A stretch of 64,000 bases of DNA from Roseivirga thermotolerans (GTDB lineage Bacteria > Bacteroidota > Bacteroidia > Cytophagales > Cyclobacteriaceae). The stretch covers positions 682,001-746,000 of the forward strand of contig NZ_BNAG01000002.1 in assembly GCF_014653175.1 (NCBI RefSeq), given 5' to 3'. The position numbers were made by a program, and so were the translations under genes. Below the pieces are notes generated by a model. It made no database searches and had not been told where the DNA came from. It worked only from the letters and a program-made list of their open reading frames with translations. Shown here in pieces: positions 44,366 to 53,597 of this stretch. The stretch's first letter is position 1. Each line of letters opens with the position of its first letter.

Positions 44366-44470
44366 TACACTGCTTTAGGACTTTTCATTCCAAGGCAAAA
44401 GGGTAGGTCAGATTCTTCGACTCTGCTCAGAATGGAAAAGAATTGTTGCCTACAACTCAAAGAAAGAATT

Positions 44471-45799
44471 ATGAATAAAAGAGATTTTTTAAAGAGTGCT
44501 GCGTTGTTTACAACTGCATCGGTTTTACCCACTTCTGTATGGGCTATGGGCCAAACAGATAAACTAAGGACTGCCCATATTGGAGTGGGAGGAATGGGCA
44601 TGGAAGACCTCAAAGCCGTTTCTTCACACTCATCGGTAGAAGTGGTAGCTCTTTGCGATGTAGACGCGAATAATCTGGCAGCGGCCAAGGCGCTTCATCC
44701 AAATGCCAGAACTTTCAGCGACTATAGAACGATGCTTAACGAAATGAGCAGTGGAATTGATGCAGTAGTGGTTTCAACTCCTGACCACACTCATGCACCC
44801 GCCTCTATGATGGCTATGAATATGAACAAGCCCGTGTATTGCCAGAAACCACTTACCCACCATGTAACTGAAGCCAGGGCAATGAACAAACTAGCTGCCG
44901 AAAAAGGGCTGGTTACGCAAATGGGCATTCAAGTGCACTCGTTTTACGACTACAAGCTGGCCACGGAGTTGATTCGCTCAGGAATAATAGGAAAAGTTAA
45001 AACTGTAAGAGCCTGGTCTCCCAAAAACTGGGGCTATGATGGTCCTGTTCCTGAAGGTAGTGATCCTGTTCCTTCAACACTCGATTGGAACCTATGGCTG
45101 GGAACCTCTGCCGAAAGACCTTATAAGGAGGGCTTTTATCATCCCGGAAACTGGCGTAAACTGGTAGACTATGGTTGTGGAACATTGGGCGATATGGGCG
45201 TTCATATATTCGATACACCATACAATGCGCTGGCATTGGATATTCCTAAAACCATTAAAACGAAATGTAGAAAGCCCAATGGCTTTGGTTTTCCAGAGCA
45301 CAATACAGTAACCTATGAGTTTCCCGGAACGGCCTATACTACCAAGAAATTTAAATGGGTTTGGTACGATGGTGAAGGGGCACCAAAAGCGCACAAAGAC
45401 CTGAGACTTCCTAATAATGATCAGCTTCCCGATCAGGGAGCCATGTTTGTAGGCGAAAAAGGAAAGCTGCTATTACCTCATTTTATGCAGTTGCCACGGC
45501 ATATTGTAGATGGACAATACGTAGATCTGGACCTTGAAAAGTTTAAGTATGTGGGAGAACCGGTGAGAAACTATGAGCAGGAAGGTAAGAAGCATTACCA
45601 TCAGTTTGTAGATGCCTGCCTGGGTAAAGGACAAACCACGGCTCCTTTTTCGTATGCTGCCCGACTCACAGAAACCATACTTTTAGGAGTGATAGCCGGA
45701 AGATTCCCTAATAAAAAACTGCATTGGGATAGTAAGAAGGCGCGTTTTAGAGAAACTGCTGCCAATGCCTTTCTCGACTCTCCGTATCGCAATTTTTAA
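44471..45799 (+). CDS. Gfo/Idh/MocA family oxidoreductase, Tat-type signal
   Basis: The ATG at 44471 gives 442 residues with a Tat-like start (MNKRDFLKSAALFTTASVL); a frame extension adds 13 residues. The NAD(P)-binding segment TAHIGVGGMGMEDL is at about 37-50. The family's EKP block reads YCQKPLTHHV here, with Gln in place of Glu before the Lys, which is common in the secreted subgroup. It probably oxidises a sugar at C3, giving the substrate for the DUF1080 proteins. Confidence 0.9.
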   Translation: MNKRDFLKSAALFTTASVLPTSVWAMGQTDKLRTAHIGVGGMGMEDLKAVSSHSSVEVVALCDVDANNLAAAKALHPNARTFSDYRTMLNEMSSGIDAVVVSTPDHTHAPASMMAMNMNKPVYCQKPLTHHVTEARAMNKLAAEKGLVTQMGIQVHSFYDYKLATELIRSGIIGKVKTVRAWSPKNWGYDGPVPEGSDPVPSTLDWNLWLGTSAERPYKEGFYHPGNWRKLVDYGCGTLGDMGVHIFDTPYNALALDIPKTIKTKCRKPNGFGFPEHNTVTYEFPGTAYTTKKFKWVWYDGEGAPKAHKDLRLPNNDQLPDQGAMFVGEKGKLLLPHFMQLPRHIVDGQYVDLDLEKFKYVGEPVRNYEQEGKKHYHQFVDACLGKGQTTAPFSYAARLTETILLGVIAGRFPNKKLHWDSKKARFRETAANAFLDSPYRNF

Positions 45800-45823
45800 G
45801 AAGCCCTTTCTGGTTAAAATAAA

Positions 45824-45852
45824 GAAGCCCGAACATAACTGCTCGGGCTTCG
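45824..45852. terminator. Hairpin between converging oxidoreductase and secG
   Basis: GAAGCCCGA and TCGGGCTTC pair perfectly around ACATAACTGC. A-rich sequence lies on the left, so it terminates secG better than the plus-strand gene; the plus-strand side has only a short T-run. Confidence 0.7.
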
Positions 45853-45871
45853 CTGTATTTTAAGCTATAAG

Positions 45872-46243
45872 TTACTGCTGCTCAGTGGTATCGGTAGGGA
45901 TAGTGCCAATGGTAGAAGAAACAGTATCAGGAGCTATAGTCTCAGACTGTACACTACCACCTCCCTGGCTCTGCTGGGCGGCATCAATGTTAGGGCTGGT
46001 AAAGCCACTGGCTCCCCGGTCGATCATTAAACTCGATGAGAGGCTAAAAACAATAAGTGCAACAATAAACACCCAGGTTGCTTTCTCCAAAATGTCGGTG
46101 GTTTTCTTAACACCGATGATCTGTTGGGCTCCTCCGCCACCAAACTGGCTTGACAATCCACCGCCTTTTGAGTTTTGCATCAGGACGATGAGAATTAGCA
46201 ATACTGCTACTATGATTGCCAAGATGATGAATAACTTAAACAT
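45872..46243 (-). CDS. secG: Preprotein translocase subunit SecG
   Basis: This 123-residue protein has two membrane helices (about 2-20 and 57-75) with the SecG loop LMQNSKGGGLSSQFGGGGAQQIIG between them. The C-terminal 35 residues are a Ser/Thr/Gln-rich tail. It is part of the SecYEG channel. It starts 1 bp after the TPR gene stop and is last in the miaB operon. Confidence 0.93.
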   Translation of the reverse strand: MFKLFIILAIIVAVLLILIVLMQNSKGGGLSSQFGGGGAQQIIGVKKTTDILEKATWVFIVALIVFSLSSSLMIDRGASGFTSPNIDAAQQSQGGGSVQSETIAPDTVSSTIGTIPTDTTEQQ

Positions 46244-46244
46244 T

Positions 46245-47063
46245 CTATTCCGACTTTAATTTTTCAATTTGGGTGGCAAAGTAAGTGCTTTTTTCAGGAA
46301 ACTTCAAACGCAGCTTTTCATAAATGTCAATTGCTCGTTTTCGCTTGCCTTGTTTCACCATTAGTTTTGCCAAAGTTTCTGTTTCAAAGTCCTCATTGTG
46401 CCTTATAGACTTACTGGCCAAATCTTCCAGACCATTGGCACCTTCAGAGTCCGCAAGTTTTTGCCGATCTATCTGAGGTTCGTTTTGAATGAACTTTTCG
46501 ATTAGCTCAATCTGGTTTTTTCGTTTGCTTTTCGATTGTTTGGGCGCTTTCTCAGTGGCGCCATTTTCTTCATCGATGGGGCGGCCCGAAAGCAAGGCTT
46601 CAATGCGCCTTTTGGCTTCTTCTATTTCTTTAATGTCTCGCTCAATGGTTTCGGGAGCCACAACAGGAGAGGGCTGCTTCTTTGTGGTTTCAGGCACAGG
46701 AGCTGGTGCTGCCTTTTGTTCTTTGCCGGTGGCATGGCTCTCCGCTTTTGCAGGAGCAGAAGCTGAGGGCGCAGCATGCGTGGTTTGGGCAGCGGTCTCT
46801 TGTTCAACTACCTCTTTTTCTTTAAAAGCATAGTCGCCTTCAATAATTTCTTTTAAATGGGCTCTGTTGGCAGAGTAGATAGCAGCCTTTTTTATGAAAG
46901 CTTCGGTTTTAGGGTGTTGCCTGTCTCTGAGTGCTTTGGCCACTACCACATATAGACTCTGAAAATACGGGTATTTCTTCCGGTATTCATTCAGTGCTTT
47001 AATGTCGGCATTGGTGACCTTTGAGGGGTCTTTTAGCAAGGTATTGAAGCGCTCTCGATCCAC
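46245..47063 (-). CDS. TPR-like cytoplasmic protein of unknown function
   Basis: This 272-residue protein has a helical N-terminus (KKYPYFQSLYVVVAKALRD, about 29-47), a Pro/Ala/Lys-rich unstructured middle (about 88-140) and a C-terminal TPR-like hairpin (ETETLAKLMVKQGKRKRAIDIYEKL). The pattern is typical of Bacteroidota proteins encoded between lptE and secG. The function is unknown. The gap to lptE is 36 bp. Confidence 0.78.
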   Translation of the reverse strand: MDRERFNTLLKDPSKVTNADIKALNEYRKKYPYFQSLYVVVAKALRDRQHPKTEAFIKKAAIYSANRAHLKEIIEGDYAFKEKEVVEQETAAQTTHAAPSASAPAKAESHATGKEQKAAPAPVPETTKKQPSPVVAPETIERDIKEIEEAKRRIEALLSGRPIDEENGATEKAPKQSKSKRKNQIELIEKFIQNEPQIDRQKLADSEGANGLEDLASKSIRHNEDFETETLAKLMVKQGKRKRAIDIYEKLRLKFPEKSTYFATQIEKLKSE

Positions 47064-47099
47064 TTTACACGCAGTTGAATGACGAAAATAGAAGGAAAT

Positions 47100-47624
47100 T
47101 TACCATTGGGCAACCGAGGCTTGGAAAATGTCGAAATATAAAGCTTCAAATATTTCTTCAACTAAGTCGTCTTCAACAGCATTTAGGGTAGTAGAGGCCG
47201 GATCATAATCGGCATAAAAAGTAAAGAGACGCTGAAAGCTTTCTTCTTCTTTCTTGGTGTTGTTGAAAACTACCTGTACACCTATAGACAATCGCATGAG
47301 GCCGGTACCATCGGCTCTCGTATTACTACCGGAAGAGCTTATGGCCTGAGGTGCCACCCGATAGTCAGAAATACTGCCTTCGAACTGCAGGTCGCCCTGG
47401 CTATTGACTACTTCGAGTTTGGTTCTGCGCTGAAAGTAGTCTTTGAGGCCTTCTGTAAAGGTTTGCGCCATGTTGGGAGGGCCTTGTCCTACTTCGTTAA
47501 TAAAGTTGGCTATGCTTACGGTTTTGGTAGTGCTATAATCAATAGAGGCACCATCGAAGGAGTATATGCCGCAACCTATAAACAACAGGCATAGGGGCAG
47601 GAGAAGCCACTTAGTCAATTTCAT
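47100..47624 (-). CDS. lptE: LptE-family LPS assembly lipoprotein
   Basis: This 174-residue lipoprotein has lipobox FIGC (Cys18). GIYSFDGASIDYSTTKTVSIA (about 19-39) and the following FINEVGQGPPNMAQTFTEGL match the Bacteroidota LptE group. LptE plugs the LptD barrel that places lipopolysaccharide in the outer membrane. Its start overlaps the sigma-54 activator gene by 14 bp, so they are translated from one message. Confidence 0.85.
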   Translation of the reverse strand: MKLTKWLLLPLCLLFIGCGIYSFDGASIDYSTTKTVSIANFINEVGQGPPNMAQTFTEGLKDYFQRRTKLEVVNSQGDLQFEGSISDYRVAPQAISSSGSNTRADGTGLMRLSIGVQVVFNNTKKEEESFQRLFTFYADYDPASTTLNAVEDDLVEEIFEALYFDIFQASVAQW

Positions 47625-48879
47625 ATTGCTTAATCTTTCGGTAGAGAGTACGCTCAGAAATGCCCAAATCTTGTGCCGCGTATTTTCGCTTATTGTTATT
47701 TTTTCTTAAAGCCTTAATAATCAGTTCCTTTTCTTTTTCCTCAATGCTCAACGATTCGTCCTCTTCATGGGTAATGTCGTGTACGTTTTCATAGTCATAG
47801 GTGTCATCGTCATTGTCGGTAGACTTAATGAAGATCGGTTCACTGAAGTCCTTTTGGGCAACTTCCTGAGGCAGTGAGGGAGTGTTTTCCAGGTTGCCAA
47901 AAAGATTGGGATTTTCTTTAATTACACTCGTGTCTACATGTCCGTTTTCAATCAGATCATGAACGAGCTTTTTCAGGTCGTTCATGTCTTTTTTCATATC
48001 GAACAGCACTTTATACAGCAGGTCTCTCTCATTGAGATTTTCCGATTTTTCTGAAAAACCTCCCTTGTAAATGGCTGGAAGACTAGAGCCTTGCTGGGGA
48101 ATGTATTTGAGCAATGTTTCGGCCGAAATGATTCGGTCCATTTCTAAAGCCGACATTTGTTCAACCAGATTCTTGAGCTGACGAATGTTTCCGGGAAAGC
48201 GATACCTTAGTAATACCTGCTTGGCATCTTCAGTAAGCTTTATGCTCTCTACCCGGTATTTTTCTGCAAAATCTGAAGCAAATTTTCTAAACAGCAGGTC
48301 TACATCGTTGCCTCTTTCTCGCAAAGGCGGAACGTAAATGGGTACTGTGCTTAGGCGATAGTAGAGGTCTTCTCTGAATTTTCCTTTTTCAACAGCCTCT
48401 AACAGATTCACGTTGGTTGCAGCCACCACACGCACATCGGTTTTTTGAGTTTTGGAAGACCCTACCTTAATAAACTCTCCGTTTTCCAGCACCCGTAAAA
48501 GCCTTGCTTGGGTTTGCAAAGGCATTTCGCCAATTTCATCGAGAAAAATGGTTCCTCCATTGGTTACCTCAAAATAGCCTTTTCTCGATTCGTAGGCTCC
48601 CGTAAAAGAGCCTTTTTCATGGCCAAAGAGTTCAGAGTCTATGGTGCCTTCCGGAATTGCTCCGCAGTTTATGGCAATAAATTTTCCGTGTTTTCGGGCA
48701 CTGAGCTGATGTATGATTTTGGAGAAGGATTCTTTACCACTACCACTTTCGCCAGTAATGAGCACGGTCATGTCGGTAGGTGCCACCTGTGCTGCCACCT
48801 GTATGGCATGGTTGAGCTTGGGGCTGTTACCTATTATTCCAAACCGTTGTTTTATACTCAAGTATTCGTTGCTACTCAA
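47611..48879 (-). CDS. Sigma-54 dependent transcriptional activator without a receiver domain
   Basis: This 422-residue AAA+ protein starts directly with its ATPase domain. Walker A is GESGSGKE (43-50), the sigma-54 contact loop is GSFTGA (90-95, Ser in place of the usual Ala), and Walker B is LDEIGE (D114, E115). A poorly conserved acidic linker (about 285-370) leads to a Fis-type HTH (RKYAAQDLGISERTLYRKI). It has no receiver, GAF or PAS domain, so activity must be set by expression, by a partner or by the linker. Confidence 0.92.
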   Translation of the reverse strand: MSSNEYLSIKQRFGIIGNSPKLNHAIQVAAQVAPTDMTVLITGESGSGKESFSKIIHQLSARKHGKFIAINCGAIPEGTIDSELFGHEKGSFTGAYESRKGYFEVTNGGTIFLDEIGEMPLQTQARLLRVLENGEFIKVGSSKTQKTDVRVVAATNVNLLEAVEKGKFREDLYYRLSTVPIYVPPLRERGNDVDLLFRKFASDFAEKYRVESIKLTEDAKQVLLRYRFPGNIRQLKNLVEQMSALEMDRIISAETLLKYIPQQGSSLPAIYKGGFSEKSENLNERDLLYKVLFDMKKDMNDLKKLVHDLIENGHVDTSVIKENPNLFGNLENTPSLPQEVAQKDFSEPIFIKSTDNDDDTYDYENVHDITHEEDESLSIEEKEKELIIKALRKNNNKRKYAAQDLGISERTLYRKIKQYEID

Positions 48880-48891
48880 TGTTAGTTGTGT

Positions 48892-50361
48892 TTAGGCTAC
48901 TACTTCACCAAAGAGTGTTGCAGCAGTACAGTCGTTCACCAATACGTTCACGTATTCGCCTTTTTTGTGGTTTCCTTTAGGAAAGATTACCACTTTGTTG
49001 GCGGTGTTTCTTCCTTGCAATTGCTCTTCAGAACGCTTCGAAGTTCCCTCGATCAACACTTTGTGTACTTTGCCCAAATCCAATTGGTTACGTTCCAAAG
49101 AGTGCTCTTGTTGTTTGGCAATAATTTCCTGAAGCCTTCTTTTTTTAGTTTCCAGCGGAATATCGTCTGCATATTTTTTGGCGGCTAGAGTGCCCGGCCG
49201 CTCTGAGTAAAAGAACATATAGGAGAAGTCGTACTTCACGTAGTCCATTAGCGAAAGTGTGTCCTGATGTTCTTCTTCAGTTTCTGAGCAGAACCCGGCA
49301 ATCATATCGGATGAAATGCCACATTCTCGCCCCAATATGCTTCGAATAGCATCCACCCGATTGATGTACCACTCTCGGGTGTAAGTTCGGTTCATCAGTT
49401 CCAGAACTCTTGTATTGCCGCTTTGAGCGGGCAGGTGAATATATTTACAGATGTTCTCGTACTTTTTCATGGTGTAGAGAACTTCGTCTGTTATGTCTTT
49501 GGGGTGAGAGGTTGAGAATCGAACCCTCAGGTCGGGAGAAACCTTGGCTACCATTTCCAAAAGGTTGGCAAAGTTAATAACCTCTACTTTCTCACCTTTT
49601 TTCTCTTTCTTTTCTAACCAGGCTTTGTTGTTTTCGTTGGGCGACCATTTGTAGCTATCTACATTTTGCCCCAAAAGAGTTACTTCGCGATAGCCTTGGT
49701 TGAAGAGGTCTTGTGCTTCTTGCACAATAGAATGAGGATCACGACTTCTTTCTCTTCCGCGGGTGAAGGGAACTACGCAAAATGAACACATGTTGTCGCA
49801 ACCTCTCATAATAGAGATGAAGGCCGTAACTCCATTTGAATTGAGACGAACAGGGGAGATGTCGGCATAGGTTTCTTCTCTCGAAAGAAAAGTATTCACT
49901 GCCTTAAGGCCGTCTTCGGCCGATTCTACAAGCTTTGGCAAGTCGCGATAGGCATCGGGTCCCACCACTACATCTACTATTTTTTCTTCCTCAAGCAGTT
50001 TGTCTTTCAATCGTTCGGCCATGCAACCCAATACTCCAATGGTCATGTTGGGCTTGCTTTTCTTTACAGCATTGAAGTGATTGAGCCTGTTACGAACGGT
50101 TTGTTCGGCCTTCTCACGTATGGAACAGGTATTGAGAAAGACCACATCGGCATTCTCAAAGTCAGAAGTAGTATCATACCCATTCTCCTTCATAATGGAG
50201 GTAACGATTTCACTATCTGCAAAATTCATCTGACAGCCATAGCTCTCTATATAGAGCTTTTTTGCTTTGCCGGTATTTTCCTCTTTAGAGGTTTTTACCG
50301 TTTCCATGGCTTCCTGACTGTTTCTGTCGACTATATCAATGTCTTGAATGATATTGCTCAT
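48892..50361 (-). CDS. miaB: tRNA-2-methylthio-N6-dimethylallyladenosine synthase MiaB
   Basis: This 489-residue radical-SAM methylthiotransferase has the N-terminal cluster Cys C43, C79 and C113 ([21 protein letters not shown]), the radical-SAM motif C188-x3-C192-x2-C195 (GCDNMCSFC) and a TRAM domain at the end. It adds the methylthio group to i6A37 in tRNA. The 30-residue N-terminal extension is typical of the phylum. It leads the operon with a sigma-54 activator, lptE, TPR gene and secG. Confidence 0.95.
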   Translation of the reverse strand: MSNIIQDIDIVDRNSQEAMETVKTSKEENTGKAKKLYIESYGCQMNFADSEIVTSIMKENGYDTTSDFENADVVFLNTCSIREKAEQTVRNRLNHFNAVKKSKPNMTIGVLGCMAERLKDKLLEEEKIVDVVVGPDAYRDLPKLVESAEDGLKAVNTFLSREETYADISPVRLNSNGVTAFISIMRGCDNMCSFCVVPFTRGRERSRDPHSIVQEAQDLFNQGYREVTLLGQNVDSYKWSPNENNKAWLEKKEKKGEKVEVINFANLLEMVAKVSPDLRVRFSTSHPKDITDEVLYTMKKYENICKYIHLPAQSGNTRVLELMNRTYTREWYINRVDAIRSILGRECGISSDMIAGFCSETEEEHQDTLSLMDYVKYDFSYMFFYSERPGTLAAKKYADDIPLETKKRRLQEIIAKQQEHSLERNQLDLGKVHKVLIEGTSKRSEEQLQGRNTANKVVIFPKGNHKKGEYVNVLVNDCTAATLFGEVVA

Positions 50362-50473
50362 ACCTTTCCCTGCTCAGTTTTGAGGCGCAAATATAATCCT
50401 TTTCGGTGGGAATTGTGACAGATTGGCAGGAAACTCTGAGGCTCATTTAAGTAGGGCAGGGTAGAGCTCCGCT

Positions 50474-50512
50474 TGGCCGACCACGTATTTCTACGCGGCA
50501 GCATAACGCGTA
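50474..50512 (+). repeat. Short intergenic motif shared with 42031-42064, copy 2
   Basis: TTGGCCGACCA at the left and GCATAACGCG at the right match the blocks at 42031-42064, here separated by an inserted stem-like CGTA-TTTC-TACG. It lies 63-101 bp upstream of a lipoprotein gene start. Confidence 0.35.
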
Positions 50513-50574
50513 TTTTGTATCCTGTGTGGGGTATTTATTCTCTCTAATTTCGCATAGAACAAATTAACCTTAAC

Positions 50575-52143
50575 ATGAAAAACAAATTATTTGGCGGCAT
50601 TTCGTGGGTGTTCTTTGCCTTGGTATGTCTTGCCTATTCATCTTGTGAAAAGAAAGTGGAGTTGCCAAAGTACACTTACTCGCTAAGCCTGGCTTTGAAA
50701 CCTCAGCAAAATGCTCCGGCTTTGCAATCATTTGTACATGGAGTAGATGGTGACAATTGGTTGCTTTTTGCCGGACGTACCAATCAGGACTTAGATGATG
50801 GAGGTCTTCACGATCTCAATGGCAATTACACTTCTACCTCATTTGTGCCTTGGTCTTTCAATGAAAACATTCTGGTTTATAATGTGGCCACCGATAAGCT
50901 TCAGGGAATGTCTTTCGATGATATGGTAGCAAAAATTCAAGGATACAAAGCCAAAACCGGCTTACTGGCGGCTTTAAAGGCAAACGAAACCATTTTTAGA
51001 AATTCTAACCCTTTGGTAACACAGCAAGGCGAATATGTATATGTGTTAGGAGGCTATGGCACGCCCATAAACGATACGCAGAGTTCTGGTGCCTATGAAA
51101 CCTTTAACCAATTGGCTCGGGTGCATGTGCCTTCTCTCATTAACCTGATAACCACCGATTCGCAAGAGGGCATTGACTGGAAGAACATATTTGCTTTTGG
51201 AGTGCCGGATACGCTGAGAAGTACCGGAGGAGAAATGCTAATGATTGGAGATTCGCTCTACGTAGCCGGAGGGCATAATTTTGGAAATAAGGCTTCTAAT
51301 TTTCAGAAGTACCTGGACGGTGTTTTTCCTATGAAAATCACTAAAACGGACTCTTTCTCTTTAAAAGCAGCCTTGGGTGCTCCAATCTCCGACTTACCCG
51401 CAGCGTCTATAAGCAAGAGTTTTGCAGACAATAAGTCCACTTTTCGCAGACGAGATGGCCCAATAGTACCTGCATTGTTTAAGAATGGCAATGAACTAAA
51501 TGCCGGCCTCACTTTTTACGGTGGTGTTTTTAAACCGGATAGTGTAGTCATAAAAGATAAGGATACCACGAGCTATTTATTGGCCTGGAACGATGCCATT
51601 TATGTGCACCCGGGTATAAAAGCCAATAATGCGGATACTTCGAGTGCTTATTATACTGTAGATTCAAAGTACTATCAGGCCAATCTTAATGTGTATTCCT
51701 GTGTAGATATAGAACTATACGATCCAAACACCAATACTGTAATTACCTTCTTGGTAGGGGGAATTGGGAACGGTAGCTATCAAGGGCCGGAAACTCTCTC
51801 GGAGTTTACCAACTCTTTGCTAAGCATTAGTTACGATGTAAATGGTAATTCTAGTACAAAGACTCAACTGAGTACCAATATATTTGGGACCACCAATTTT
51901 TATGGAGCTGAGTCGGCCTTTTTCTTTAAGAATGGGATCAATATTCCTACTGTAGAAGCTCTGCAGGGAGAAACAGAAGTGATTAATGCCGGTGCCCTGG
52001 AGTTTTCGAATAATGAAATTGAATTAGGTTACCTTTTTGGTGGCATTGAAGCTTTTGAAGGTGGCCCCGGTACTTATGGTCCGGGTAAGTCTTCTGCTTC
52101 TAATAAAATATGGAAAGTGACACTTTCCAGATCCAATAATTAA
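50575..52143 (+). CDS. Kelch/propeller-like lipoprotein of unknown function
   Basis: This 522-residue lipoprotein has lipobox YSSC (Cys24). The rest is beta-rich with repeated blades of the kind VYVLGGYGTP (about 159), LYVAGGHNFG (about 229) and YLFGGIEAF near the end, as in Kelch or galactose-oxidase-like propellers. No catalytic residues can be assigned. It stands alone and ends at a bidirectional terminator. Confidence 0.7.
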   Translation: MKNKLFGGISWVFFALVCLAYSSCEKKVELPKYTYSLSLALKPQQNAPALQSFVHGVDGDNWLLFAGRTNQDLDDGGLHDLNGNYTSTSFVPWSFNENILVYNVATDKLQGMSFDDMVAKIQGYKAKTGLLAALKANETIFRNSNPLVTQQGEYVYVLGGYGTPINDTQSSGAYETFNQLARVHVPSLINLITTDSQEGIDWKNIFAFGVPDTLRSTGGEMLMIGDSLYVAGGHNFGNKASNFQKYLDGVFPMKITKTDSFSLKAALGAPISDLPAASISKSFADNKSTFRRRDGPIVPALFKNGNELNAGLTFYGGVFKPDSVVIKDKDTTSYLLAWNDAIYVHPGIKANNADTSSAYYTVDSKYYQANLNVYSCVDIELYDPNTNTVITFLVGGIGNGSYQGPETLSEFTNSLLSISYDVNGNSSTKTQLSTNIFGTTNFYGAESAFFFKNGINIPTVEALQGETEVINAGALEFSNNEIELGYLFGGIEAFEGGPGTYGPGKSSASNKIWKVTLSRSNN

Positions 52144-52157
52144 TAGGGGTGAAACGG

Positions 52158-52197
52158 AAAGAGGCCTTGCTACAAAACAGTGTGGCGGCCTCTTTTT
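52158..52197. terminator. Bidirectional terminator between converging genes
   Basis: AAAGAGGCC and GGCCTCTTT pair perfectly around a 20-base loop, with a T-run on the right and A residues on the left. It serves the propeller lipoprotein and pabB. Confidence 0.82.
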
Positions 52198-53460
52198 TTA
52201 TTCTCCTTTCAGTATTCTGTGTAAGGCACTGGCTTTCAACAGGCATTCCTCATATTCGCTGGCCGAATCGGCATCATAAGTAATGGCACTACCTACCTGA
52301 AAAGAATAGACCCCACTTTGTGCATTAACAAACAGACTCCTGATAAGCACATTAAAATCAAAGTCTCCGTTGGGCTCAATATAGCCTGCTGCTCCTGAAA
52401 ATGCACCCCTCTTGGTGTTTTCGTATTGCTCTATGAGTTGCATTACTTTAACCTTGGGAGCTCCCGTCATACTGCCCATGGGAAAGGCGTGCTTAATGGC
52501 ATCTATGGAATCGACATCGGATCTCAGTTCAGCGACTACCGTGCTAATCATTTGATGTACCTGCTCAAAAGAGTAGAGGCCAAAAAGTTCTTCGACCTTA
52601 ACCGTACCCGGTTTGGAGGTTCTGGCCAAATCATTCCGCACCAGGTCTACAATCATCATGTTTTCAGCAATTTCTTTTTCACTTGTGCGCAGTTGTTCTT
52701 TCAGTAGTTGATCTTCGGTTGTATTGGCCGAACGCGGCCGGGTGCCTTTGATGGGTTGCGAAATTATCTTTGTGCCTTCTTTTTTGAGGAAACGCTCCGG
52801 AGAAGCACAAACTATAAACTGATGATTGAACTTTTGAAGGCAGGAAAAGGGCTTGGGCGATATGGTGTTTAGCCTAAGGTAAGTGTCAACCGGATTCCAG
52901 TTTTGAACCGTTCCGTGAAACTCCTGGCAGAAATTAATTTCATAACAATCGCCCTCTTCAATGTGCTGTCTCAGTCGGTCTACTGTGTCTATGTATTGCT
53001 CTCTGGTAATGGAAGCTTGTGGTGAAGTAAAAATGCTGGCCGAATCGATTTTGTCGGTTAGTGCAATTTCTTCAGTTAAAGAAGGCTTCTCGGAGACAAT
53101 GCGCAATCCGTCATCTTCAAAAAAAATGAGGTGCTCCGGCTCAAAGAAGGCTAATGGTTCAAATGCCAGCCGGTCGGTATTGTGGCTTTGCAGGTCTTCG
53201 ATCTCATTCTTTAAATCATAACCAAGAAAACCAAAAAGCCATCGGCCGGGAGCCAAATGCCTGAGTTGCTCAAAGTAATTGTTTTTGGTTCCGAAAACCG
53301 ACTTGCTACCCACAGCAAGTACATGCCTGAATCCGTCATGGGGATAGGCAATGCCATTGTTTTGGTGGTAAGAGAAATAAGCAAATTGGTTGGCCCAGCG
53401 CAGGCAATCTTCAGTCCATTGCTGCCGGTTTCTGTCTCTATATGGAATAAAGTAGGTCAA
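52198..53460 (-). CDS. pabB: Aminodeoxychorismate synthase component I
   Basis: This 420-residue chorismate-binding enzyme has PIKGTR at 236-241; the Lys (K238) is the residue that marks PabB, where anthranilate synthase has Ala. IAENMMIVDLVRNDL, GSMTGAPK and GAFSGAAGYI complete the active site. It makes 4-amino-4-deoxychorismate for folate with a PabA glutaminase that is not in this window. Confidence 0.88.
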   Translation of the reverse strand: MTYFIPYRDRNRQQWTEDCLRWANQFAYFSYHQNNGIAYPHDGFRHVLAVGSKSVFGTKNNYFEQLRHLAPGRWLFGFLGYDLKNEIEDLQSHNTDRLAFEPLAFFEPEHLIFFEDDGLRIVSEKPSLTEEIALTDKIDSASIFTSPQASITREQYIDTVDRLRQHIEEGDCYEINFCQEFHGTVQNWNPVDTYLRLNTISPKPFSCLQKFNHQFIVCASPERFLKKEGTKIISQPIKGTRPRSANTTEDQLLKEQLRTSEKEIAENMMIVDLVRNDLARTSKPGTVKVEELFGLYSFEQVHQMISTVVAELRSDVDSIDAIKHAFPMGSMTGAPKVKVMQLIEQYENTKRGAFSGAAGYIEPNGDFDFNVLIRSLFVNAQSGVYSFQVGSAITYDADSASEYEECLLKASALHRILKGE

Positions 53461-53502
53461 GCCAAAGTTTTGGCAAAAATGCGCAAAGCTGGGAGTATAA
53501 AA

Positions 53503-53577
53503 AAAGAGACACTCTTAAAAGTGAGCCTACTGTAAGTCTACTTGTCGTAGAAGAAGGCCTCTTCAAGAGTGTCTCCG
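53503..53577 (-). terminator. Long hairpin terminator after the YceI lipoprotein gene
   Basis: GAGACACTCTT at 53506-53516 and AAGAGTGTCTC at 53565-53575 are perfect inverted arms around 48 bases. On the minus strand the stem is followed by TTTTTTTATAC. It lies 20 bp after the gene's stop and partly upstream of pabB. Confidence 0.65.
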
Positions 53578-53597
53578 GTCATGAATGTAGTAATACC

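Noticed and set aside
44366-44470. Possible small RNA between DUF1080 and the oxidoreductase
   Set aside because: There are partial inverted matches (CTTTTC...GAAAAG) but no terminator and no promoter, so a cotranscribed spacer is simpler.
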